Source: Streptomyces sp. CC0208
Lineage (GTDB): Bacteria > Actinomycetota > Actinomycetes > Streptomycetales > Streptomycetaceae
Direction of reading: 5' to 3'
Length of the DNA: 64,000 nt
Assembly: GCF_003443735.1 (NCBI RefSeq)
Contig: NZ_CP031969.1
Span: 8,184,001 to 8,248,000, forward strand
Part shown: positions 58,189 through 64,000 of the stretch, piece after piece
How the letters are laid out: every line of letters begins with the position of its first letter
Numbering within the stretch: the stretch's first letter is position 1
Made by a program: the position numbers and the translations under genes
The notes under the pieces: model-generated
The model's input: only the letters and a program-made list of their open reading frames with translations
Database searches by the model: none
Told to the model about the DNA's origin: nothing

Positions 58189-60414
58189 TCAGACGTGGTC
58201 GAGCTGCCGGACCGGGGTGGTCGCCGGGGTGTTGGCGGTCGGAGTGGGAGCGGGCAGGCGGGCGCCTTCGATGTCGACGTCGGGCAGTACGCGGTCGAGC
58301 CAGCGGGGGAGCCACCAGGCACGGTGTCCGAGCAGGGCCATGACGGCGGGGACGATGGTCAGGCGGACGACGAAGGCGTCGAAGAGCACGCCGAAGGCGA
58401 GGGAAAAGGCGATCGACTTGATGACGGGGTCGTCGGTGAAGATGAACCCGCCGAAGACGACCATCATGATCAGTGCGGCGGCGACGACCACGCGTCCGCT
58501 CCTGGCCACGCCGTGGGCGACGGCTTCGCGGGCGTCGCCGGTGTGCTCGAAGTGTTCGCGCATGCGGCTGACCAGGAAGACCTCGTAGTCCATGGCGAGG
58601 CCGAAGAGCACTCCGACGAGCAGGACGGGGAGGAAGGCCACCACGGGTGCGGCGGCGGCGACTCCGAAGGCGTCGGTGAGGTTGCCGTCCTGGAAGACCC
58701 AGACGGCGAAGCCGAGGCTGGCCGCGGTGGACAGCAGGAAGCCGAGTACGGCCTTGAGGGGGACCAGCAGTGACCGGAACGCGATGGTCAGCAGGACGAT
58801 GGCCAGGATCGTGATGATGGCGATGAACAGGGGCAGCGCGTCGGCCAGTTTGGCGGAGACGTCGATAGCGGTGGCGGTGGTGCCGGTGACGTACATGACG
58901 CCGCCGGCCTGGGTGACGGCTTGCTTGTCCCTCTCGCGCATCCGGTGCACCAGGTCGGTGGTGGCCTGGTCGTCCGGTCCGGTTGTGGGGATGACGCTGA
59001 GGAGGGAGACCGTGCCGGCCTGGTTGGTCACCGGCGGGGCGACGGCGGCGACGCCGGTGTCGCCCCGCAGCGTGTCGGCCAGGTTGTCGAGGAGCGCGGT
59101 GCGCTGGGCTTCCGGGACGCGGGCGGTGTCGACGGCGACGGTGACGGTGGCGTTGTAGCCCGGCCCGAGTCCCTGGCCGAGCAGGTCGTAGCCGCGGTGC
59201 TGGGTGCTGGCGACGGGTTGGGTCTCGCTGCCGGGCAGGCCGAGACGCAGGTGGCCGACCGGCAGCGCGACGGTTCCGAGAGCCGCCAGGCAGACGAGCA
59301 GGGCGGCGACGGGCCGGCGGGTGATCATGCGTGCCCAGGCCAGGCCCCACGCCCCGGCGGAGTCGGGACGTGCGCTCCGGGAGCGGCGCTGCTTGGCGCG
59401 GGGACGCAGCCGTTCACCGGCGAAGGCCAGCACGGCCGGCACCAGGGTGAGCGAGACCAGGACGGCGAGGAGCACGGTGAAGGCCGCGGCCAGGCCCATG
59501 ACGGTCAGGAACGGGATGCCGGTGGCAGACAAGGCCGCCAGCGCAATGATCACCGTGAGGCCGGCGAACGCCACGGCGCTGCCCGCGGTGGCGGTGGCGT
59601 GACCGATCGAGTCCTGCACGTCGAGCTCGTCGTCACCCTGGCAGGCCAGCTGCTCGCGGTGGCGGGACACCAGAAACAGGGCGTAGTCGATGCCGACGGC
59701 CAGGCCGATCATCAGCGCCAGGGTGGTCGCGGTCTCGGTCATCTGGACGAACCCGGCCACGAACTCGACGCCCAGAACGCCGATCGCCACTCCGACGAAG
59801 GCGGTGACCATGGGCAGTCCGGCCGCGACCAGCGACCCGAGGGCGAGGGCGAGTACGAGGAACGCGACGACGATCCCGATGATCTCGGCGGGGCCGCTCA
59901 CCGAGACGGTCGGATCCATCGCCGAGCCGTCGTACTCGACCGTGAGGCCGGCGTCCCGGGCCGGTCCCATCGCTGAGATCAGCGCATCGGTGGCGGACTT
60001 CGGCACCTCTCCCGCCGCCTTGGCGAACTGGACGTCGGCGAAGCCGATCGTGTGGTCGGCGGACATCGTCTGGCCCGTCACCGGGTCGGACACGGAGATC
60101 GCCCCGGCCACCGAGGCGGCGTTGTGCAGGCTCGAGGCGATCGCGGCCTGCTCCTTCCCGCTGAGCAGCGTGGCACCGGGCGGTGCGGCGAACACCACGC
60201 GTGCGTCGGCGCCGGCAGCTTCCGGAAACTCCTTCTTCAGCAGGTCCGTGGCCCGCTGCGCCTCGATCCCCGGCACGCTGAACTGTGTGGAGAGGTTCCC
60301 GTGGAGGGTGATCCCGAGCCCGCCCACCACCGCGAGCAACAGCAGCCAGCCCGCCACCACCCAGCGCCGGCGGCGCGCCGCCCACCGGCCAAGTGCGTAC
60401 AACTTTCCAGCCAT
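58189..60414 (-). CDS. MMPL-family RND transporter
   Basis: This 741-residue inner-membrane transporter has twelve hydrophobic segments in two halves, each preceded by a large extracytoplasmic loop. The halves share motifs (GIDYALFLVSRHREQL and AMDYEVFLVSRMREHF, the acidic D-Y proton-relay pairs). Members export lipids, siderophores or toxic compounds with proton motive force. The start is ATG 60414. It is divergent from the TetR gene, with a TTGCAG-N4-CTGCAA operator between them, so it is probably repressed by that TetR. The substrate is unknown. Confidence 0.9.
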   Translation of the reverse strand: MAGKLYALGRWAARRRRWVVAGWLLLLAVVGGLGITLHGNLSTQFSVPGIEAQRATDLLKKEFPEAAGADARVVFAAPPGATLLSGKEQAAIASSLHNAASVAGAISVSDPVTGQTMSADHTIGFADVQFAKAAGEVPKSATDALISAMGPARDAGLTVEYDGSAMDPTVSVSGPAEIIGIVVAFLVLALALGSLVAAGLPMVTAFVGVAIGVLGVEFVAGFVQMTETATTLALMIGLAVGIDYALFLVSRHREQLACQGDDELDVQDSIGHATATAGSAVAFAGLTVIIALAALSATGIPFLTVMGLAAAFTVLLAVLVSLTLVPAVLAFAGERLRPRAKQRRSRSARPDSAGAWGLAWARMITRRPVAALLVCLAALGTVALPVGHLRLGLPGSETQPVASTQHRGYDLLGQGLGPGYNATVTVAVDTARVPEAQRTALLDNLADTLRGDTGVAAVAPPVTNQAGTVSLLSVIPTTGPDDQATTDLVHRMRERDKQAVTQAGGVMYVTGTTATAIDVSAKLADALPLFIAIITILAIVLLTIAFRSLLVPLKAVLGFLLSTAASLGFAVWVFQDGNLTDAFGVAAAAPVVAFLPVLLVGVLFGLAMDYEVFLVSRMREHFEHTGDAREAVAHGVARSGRVVVAAALIMMVVFGGFIFTDDPVIKSIAFSLAFGVLFDAFVVRLTIVPAVMALLGHRAWWLPRWLDRVLPDVDIEGARLPAPTPTANTPATTPVRQLDHV

Positions 60415-60464
60415 GACTGTTCCTTGTCGCCGATCCGTCGAGACGACTGCAGCCTAAGCTAAAT

Positions 60465-60480
60465 TTGCAGTGTGCTGCAA
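60465..60480. promoter_or_regulatory. TetR operator candidate (left)
   Basis: TTGCAG-TGTG-CTGCAA is a perfect 6-bp inverted repeat with a 4-bp spacer in the MMPL/tetR divergent region. GCAATATTGC follows directly as a second small palindrome. The same repeat occurs before the SDR gene at 62093-62108. Confidence 0.75.
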
Positions 60481-60519
60481 TATTGCGAGGAGCTGTAATT
60501 TTGCAGTAATCTTGGCGCC

Positions 60520-61110
60520 ATGGTGAAGCAAGGTCTGCGGGAGCGCGGTAAGGCAAGGCGCAGCGAGGCGGTCATCCGTGCCGCCTTCGAGTTGTTCGCC
60601 GAGCAGGGCTACGACGCCACGACGGTCGCCGAGATCGCGGAACGGGCCGAGGTCTCGCCGCGCACGGTGGCCATGTACTTCCGCTCCAAGCAGGACATCG
60701 CCATGTCCAAGTTCAGCGAGGGCGCGGACCGGCTGACCGAGGCGATGCGCGAGCGGAGCCCCGACGAGCGTGCGGTGGACGTCCTCGGGCGGTGGCTGCT
60801 GGCGGAACACGAGTCGGGCGACGACGAGATGGTCGCACTGGAACGCCGCATGTTCGTCGCCAACCCCGAACTGGCTGCGCTGCGGACGGCACGGATGGAC
60901 GCCGCCATCCGCGAATCGACCAGAGTCGTCGCCGAGGATCTCGGCGTCGCCCCGGATTCCGTCGGCCCCCGGATGGTGGCCGTCGCGGCGACCGCCATCA
61001 TCATCGAGCTCTTCACCGGCACCCAGGAGTCCGACCTCGAACAGGCCGCGGTGGTCGCCCTGCGCCTCATTGAGGCGGCCATCGAGTCCCTTCCTCGGGA
61101 CGCCGGCTAG
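60520..61110 (+). CDS. TetR-family transcriptional regulator
   Basis: This 196-residue repressor has an N-terminal HTH of TetR type: SEAVIRAAFELFAEQGYDAT and TVAEIAERAEVSPRTVAMYF. The core block YFRSKQDIAMSKF is followed by an all-helical ligand-binding domain. It is divergent from the MMPL gene. The first 439 bp from codon 3 recur exactly, inverted, 650 bp away. It probably represses the MMPL and the SDR genes. The ligand is likely the MMPL substrate. Confidence 0.9.
   Translation: MVKQGLRERGKARRSEAVIRAAFELFAEQGYDATTVAEIAERAEVSPRTVAMYFRSKQDIAMSKFSEGADRLTEAMRERSPDERAVDVLGRWLLAEHESGDDEMVALERRMFVANPELAALRTARMDAAIRESTRVVAEDLGVAPDSVGPRMVAVAATAIIIELFTGTQESDLEQAAVVALRLIEAAIESLPRDAG
60527..60965 (+). 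repeat. Inverted 439-bp repeat, left arm (tetR)
   Basis: This arm runs from codon 3 of tetR to the middle of the ligand-binding domain. The mirrored copy is 61619-62057. The two arms have equal length and translate identically across about 146 codons, with sharp breaks of identity at both ends. About 650 bp lie between them. Confidence 0.92.
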
Positions 61111-61618
61111 CGCCGGGTGTCCTTGGGTTTTCGGCCAGTTGCGGCGAAGGGGGCACCTCCCGGCCGAAGGCTGGGCGAGCGTGCATGGGGGCACCTCCCG
61201 CCCCCCTTGGGGCCGGGGGAAGCGTCGCGACGGGGCGAAGGTTGCCTGCCGCGGCATTGGCGCCGCACGCCGGCTCTCCGCACTTTCAGGAGTGGTGCAC
61301 CCCGTGGGCGAAAGCGCGAGCGGTCACCAGGGGTAGGAGCGCCAGGGCCGCGGGGATCGCGAAGGCGAGGCGGAACGCGGGGTGGGGTGTGGGCCGGGTC
61401 CGGGGTGTGTCTGGGGGCCCGGGAATCGACCAGCGGGAGCAGGGCTGCGGGCCGGGGGTCACTGGGGGTGGTTCACGTGCCGGGGGCGGGGTGCGCTGCG
61501 GGCGTCCGGTGGTGCGGCCGGTCGTCGGTTCGCCCGGGTGAGCTGGAGCGCGGCGGGGCGGGGCCGGTGCGGTGTCCGCGCGGTGTGGTGCGCAGCGGTA
61601 CGGCTCGGTGATGATGGC
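61111..61618. other. 508-bp spacer with REP-like repeats and an MFS remnant
   Basis: GGGGGCACCTCCCG occurs at about 61149 and 61187, the kind of REP-like repeat frequent in Streptomyces spacers. On the reverse strand 61286-61400 a frame ends in AFRLAFAIPAALALLPLVTA and HGVHHS, which could be the last segment of an MFS transporter; this is weak. No intact gene is present. Confidence 0.45.
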
Positions 61619-62057
61619 CCGACGGAATCCGGGGCGACGCCGAGATCCTCGGCGACGACTCTGGTCGATTCGCGGATGGCGGCGTCCATCCGTGCCGTCC
61701 GCAGCGCAGCCAGTTCGGGGTTGGCGACGAACATGCGGCGTTCCAGTGCGACCATCTCGTCGTCGCCCGACTCGTGTTCCGCCAGCAGCCACCGCCCGAG
61801 GACGTCCACCGCACGCTCGTCGGGGCTCCGCTCGCGCATCGCCTCGGTCAGCCGGTCCGCGCCCTCGCTGAACTTGGACATGGCGATGTCCTGCTTGGAG
61901 CGGAAGTACATGGCCACCGTGCGCGGCGAGACCTCGGCCCGTTCCGCGATCTCGGCGACCGTCGTGGCGTCGTAGCCCTGCTCGGCGAACAACTCGAAGG
62001 CGGCACGGATGACCGCCTCGCTGCGCCTTGCCTTACCGCGCTCCCGCAGACCTTGCT
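61619..62057 (-). pseudogene. Inverted partial copy of tetR
   Basis: This second copy of the tetR gene is exactly mirrored to 60527-60965. It lacks the ATG, the first two codons and the last 48 codons. A stop (TGA) lies two codons before the shared start of identity, so no normal start exists. Reading from internal codons gives a fusion with unrelated sequence after SVGP. It cannot be a full TetR protein, although the HTH half is intact and a short product starting at an internal TTG cannot be excluded. Confidence 0.85.
61619..62057 (-). repeat. Inverted 439-bp repeat, right arm (tetR copy)
   Basis: This arm is the mirror of 60527-60965. Outside it, the promoter parts of the two loci are similar but diverged (shared CCTAAGCTAA, TTGCAG-N4-CTGCAA and GCTGTAA blocks). 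The central arm is therefore more conserved than its flanks, as gene conversion or a recent duplication would produce. Confidence 0.9.
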
Positions 62058-62092
62058 CTCAGAATGCTCGCAAGTTACAGCCCACCGCAATG

Positions 62093-62108
62093 TTGCAGTC
62101 CGCTGCAA
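62093..62108. promoter_or_regulatory. TetR operator candidate (right)
   Basis: TTGCAG-TCCG-CTGCAA has the same arms and spacer length as the left operator, in the promoter region of the SDR gene. Conservation of the arms but not of the spacer bases suggests true protein binding. Confidence 0.72.
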
Positions 62109-62220
62109 ACTTAGCTTAGGATGAAACTCGCCCGCCCCGGCGGCCTCGACTCCCTCCCCACCGATGACCTGGACCGCGCCAAAGCCGCATCTGGGACCTC
62201 CTGCACCGAAAGGCCACCCC

Positions 62221-63069
62221 ATGACCCCGACCCGGACCATCCTGATCACCGGCTGCTCCTCCGGCATGGGCCGGCAGGCCGCGCTGGCCCTGCACCGGCT
62301 CGGCCACCGCGTGTACGCCACCGCTCGCCGCCCCGAGACCCTGGCCGACCTGGCCGCGCTCGGCATGTCCACCCTGCCGCTCGACGTCACCGACGAGCAG
62401 TCGATGGCCGACGCGGTGGCCGCCGTCGAGGCCGAGCACGGCAGCGTCGACATCCTGATCAACAACGCCGGATTCGGGCTGCACCTGCCCGTGGAGTCCG
62501 CCACCCCGGCCGAGGTCCGCGCCCAGTTCGACACCAACGTCTTCGGCCTGGTCCGGATGGCCCAGCTGGTGCTGCCGGGCATGCGCCGCGCCGGGCACGG
62601 CCGGATCGTCAACCTCTCCTCCATGGCCGGCCGCTTCTCCCCTCCCGGCGGCGCCTTCTACCACGCCAGCAAGCACGCCGTGGAGGCGATCAGCGACTCG
62701 CTGCGCCTGGAGGTCGCGCCTTTCGGCATCGAGGTCGTCGTCGTCCAACCCGGGCCCACCATCACCGAGTTCAGCGGCACCGCGGTCGGCACCATGGCTC
62801 CCGCCACGGACGCCGCCGACCCGTACGCCGGCTTCCGCGCCAAGCTCGCCGACATGTACGCCAACCACGCCTTCACCCGCCGCAGCGGCGCCGTCCCCGC
62901 CGAGGCCGCCACCAAGGTGATCGTCCGCGCCGCCACCACCGCCAAGCCCCGCGCCCGGTACGCGATCGGCGCGCTCGCCCGCGCCACCATGCTGGCCAAG
63001 CGCCTGCTCCCCGACGCCGCCTTCGACGCCCTGATGCGCCGCAGCTTCCCGCTTCCCGAGGCGGCCTAG
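62221..63069 (+). CDS. Short-chain dehydrogenase/reductase
   Basis: This 282-residue SDR has the cofactor motif LITGCSSGMGRQAA, followed by NNAGFGLHLP, Ser in VNLSSMAGRF, and Y-H-A-S-K as the active pair. It belongs to the longer SDR group that resembles 3-ketosteroid or retinol-like reductases. AAAGG precedes the ATG at 62221. The TetR-type operator just upstream shows that it is probably controlled by the TetR regulator of the MMPL gene. The substrate could be a hydroxy or keto form of the transported compound. Its terminus is intact. Confidence 0.9.
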   Translation: MTPTRTILITGCSSGMGRQAALALHRLGHRVYATARRPETLADLAALGMSTLPLDVTDEQSMADAVAAVEAEHGSVDILINNAGFGLHLPVESATPAEVRAQFDTNVFGLVRMAQLVLPGMRRAGHGRIVNLSSMAGRFSPPGGAFYHASKHAVEAISDSLRLEVAPFGIEVVVVQPGPTITEFSGTAVGTMAPATDAADPYAGFRAKLADMYANHAFTRRSGAVPAEAATKVIVRAATTAKPRARYAIGALARATMLAKRLLPDAAFDALMRRSFPLPEAA

Positions 63070-63134
63070 TGGTGGGCATCGGTTCGATTGAGGTGACTCG
63101 GTCGGGTGATCTCCAGCCGGTTCGCGCATGAAGG

Positions 63135-63194
63135 CAGGGCCTCCTGTCCAGCTCGGGATTGTCGAAGTCCAAACGAGCCGGCCAGGAGGCCCTG
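63135..63194. repeat. 12-bp inverted repeat at the start of IS debris
   Basis: CAGGGCCTCCTG (63135-63146) and CAGGAGGCCCTG (63183-63194) are perfect 12-bp arms with a 36-bp interior, just after the SDR gene. They may be an insertion-sequence end or an element-linked hairpin. A short frame beginning GTGTCGCAG follows, but no transposase family can be named from it. Confidence 0.6.
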
Positions 63195-63284
63195 TGTCGC
63201 AGTCTTGCGTTCCTGCGCCCGTGTCGTTCAACTCGGCTACCCGGTCGTGTGATTGCCTCGCTCACCGGTTCGGGAATGCGGGCA

Positions 63285-63672
63285 CTGCAGGGGCGGGGCG
63301 GGCAGCCGGAGGGCTACTGCCACCGGCAGATGTCGGACGCCGTGCGCTACCTGGTCGACAACGGCATCAAGTGGTGGGCGATGCCGGCGGACTTCCCCGC
63401 CTGGGACCGGGTCTACGCCTTCGCGCGGCGGTGGCGCGCGCGGGGCCTGCTGGCTGAGTTCCACGACCGGCTGCGGGGCATGGTCCGCGAGGACGCCGGC
63501 CGCGACCCGGAGCCGACCGCCGCGGTGATCGACGCGCAGTCCCTGCGCGCGGCGGCCACGGTGCCGACGTCCTCACGCGGATACGACGGTGCGAAGAAGG
63601 TCCCCGGTCGCAAGCGCCACATCGTGGTCGACTGCCTCGGCCTGCTGCTGGCCGTGCTGGTCACCACCGCAC
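63285..63672 (+). mobile_element. Fragment of IS5-family transposase
   Basis: The forward frame contains RGGQPEGYCHRQMSDAVRYL then VDNGIKWWAMPADFPAWDRV and PTAAVIDAQSLRAAATVP, KKVPGRKRHIVVDCLGLLLA. These are the middle and the first DDE-type Asp region of an IS5-family transposase. The N-terminal residues are missing and the C-terminal half, including the other catalytic acids, is cut off at about 63,672, where an unrelated HTH gene (reverse strand) begins. It is an internal fragment, non-functional. Confidence 0.8.
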
Positions 63673-63992
63673 CCGGCGGCGAGCGTGAACCGGCCCGGGG
63701 TCGGATCGACGACCCAGCCCCGATCCGCCAGCCGCTTCATCTTCGAGCGCACGCCCTCCACACTGGCCGGGACCGGCGCCAGCCCCAGTGCGGCGACGAT
63801 CTCCTGACACGTCATCACCCTGTCCCTGTCTGACCGGCGTTCGGCCAGCACGGACAGGATGCGCCGGTAGTCCAGGGCCAGTACGTTTCCGCCGACAACG
63901 CGGGCCCGCCACACCGGGACGACCGAACCCGCACGAGCCACCCGCGACGGCACGGCGGCGGGCGCGTCCGGGACGGACACCGACTCCGACAC
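63573..63992 (-). CDS. HTH protein of an IS-like element (right copy)
   Basis: This 139-residue frame may start outside the window; a GTG at 63992 is the first visible start. The core LAERRSDRDRVMTCQEIVAA, LGLAPVPASVEGVRSKMKRL and ADRGWVVDPTPGRFTLA is a winged-helix-like domain found next to Streptomyces insertion sequences. Beyond that core the frame runs antisense over the IS5 fragment, so the last 40 residues are probably not native. The left remnant at 57968-58093 is a truncated relative, same orientation. It may be a regulator or a transposase N-terminal domain. Confidence 0.55.
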   Translation of the reverse strand: MSESVSVPDAPAAVPSRVARAGSVVPVWRARVVGGNVLALDYRRILSVLAERRSDRDRVMTCQEIVAALGLAPVPASVEGVRSKMKRLADRGWVVDPTPGRFTLAAGCGGDQHGQQQAEAVDHDVALATGDLLRTVVSA

Positions 63993-64000
63993 GCAAGGTT

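Noticed and set aside
57968..59350. Long reverse frame over the MMPL 3' half
   Set aside because: It is out of frame with the MMPL transporter; only its last about 40 residues at 57,968-58,093, beyond the MMPL stop, match a known element protein.
61459..61992. Second functional TetR gene
   Set aside because: It has no normal start, an in-frame stop just upstream of the shared identity and an unrelated C-terminus after SVGP; it is treated as a partial copy.
1..64000. Secondary-metabolite biosynthetic cluster, tRNA or rRNA genes
   Set aside because: I found no polyketide synthase, NRPS, terpene or RiPP core genes, and no cloverleaf or rRNA-like sequence by eye. This does not exclude a short tRNA that a tool would find.

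Overview
This window is very GC-rich actinobacterial DNA. Codon third positions are mostly G or C, GTG starts are common, and Shine-Dalgarno sites of the GGAGG type are short. The gene families present (DUF6479, DUF3040, DUF2637, an ECF42-type sigma factor with YciI/DGPF partners, GH75 chitosanase, a DmdR/IdeR-like iron box) point to Streptomyces or a close relative. It reads as accessory chromosome: mostly single genes or two- to three-gene operons, many pairs of enzyme plus regulator, and a right-hand third full of gene remnants.

Layout. 1-8.8 kb: partial beta-helix lipoprotein, glutaminase, two membrane mannosyltransferase-like proteins, a D-Ala-D-Ala carboxypeptidase, a short second Rho factor and a methyltransferase. 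8.8-11.1 kb: ECF42-type sigma operon with two YciI-family partners and a visible cognate promoter. 11.3-19 kb: methyltransferase, serine hydrolase, CE7 esterase, an Rv1733c-like membrane protein, a molybdopterin oxidoreductase with its flavin reductase, a quinone-oxidoreductase-like protein, a GNAT protein and a MarR regulator. 19-28 kb: a PrmC-like methyltransferase behind a candidate attenuator, a LysR/MFS divergon, a frameshifted RsbU-like phosphatase, secreted and small proteins and a decayed cation antiporter. 28-37 kb: XRE regulator and SDR, FadH-like dienoyl-CoA reductase with its PadR regulator, surface proteins, GH75 chitosanase and the dhaKLM operon. 37-49.9 kb: an EfeUO fusion plus EfeB under an iron box, a Tat-exported barrel protein under a LacI-type box, a two-module Lrp regulator, an MFS exporter, a GH15 glucoamylase, a Cys-rich copper-storage-like protein and an acyl-CoA dehydrogenase.

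From about 49.95 kb the DNA changes character. A two-gene module encodes an E2-ubiquitin-conjugating-like protein and a single-pass membrane protein. Next to it lie a UvrD-like helicase without its N-terminal half, a broken DUF2637 protein and the C-terminal half of a carotenoid oxygenase. An aldehyde dehydrogenase/ThDP enzyme operon follows, divergent from a VOC protein and an SDR. From 58 kb to the end there is an MMPL transporter, a TetR regulator and an SDR. In that segment 439 bp of the tetR gene recurs as an inverted copy, the same TTGCAG-N4-CTGCAA operator stands before both target genes, and related HTH remnants and IS debris flank the whole block.

The best candidate for something undescribed is the E2-like/membrane-protein gene pair at 49,993-50,948. 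Also unusual are the inverted tetR duplication with shared operators, the candidate leader-peptide attenuator before the PrmC-like gene, and the pyrimidine-rich leader of the short rho gene. All functions are inferred from reading the sequence; no database search was run.
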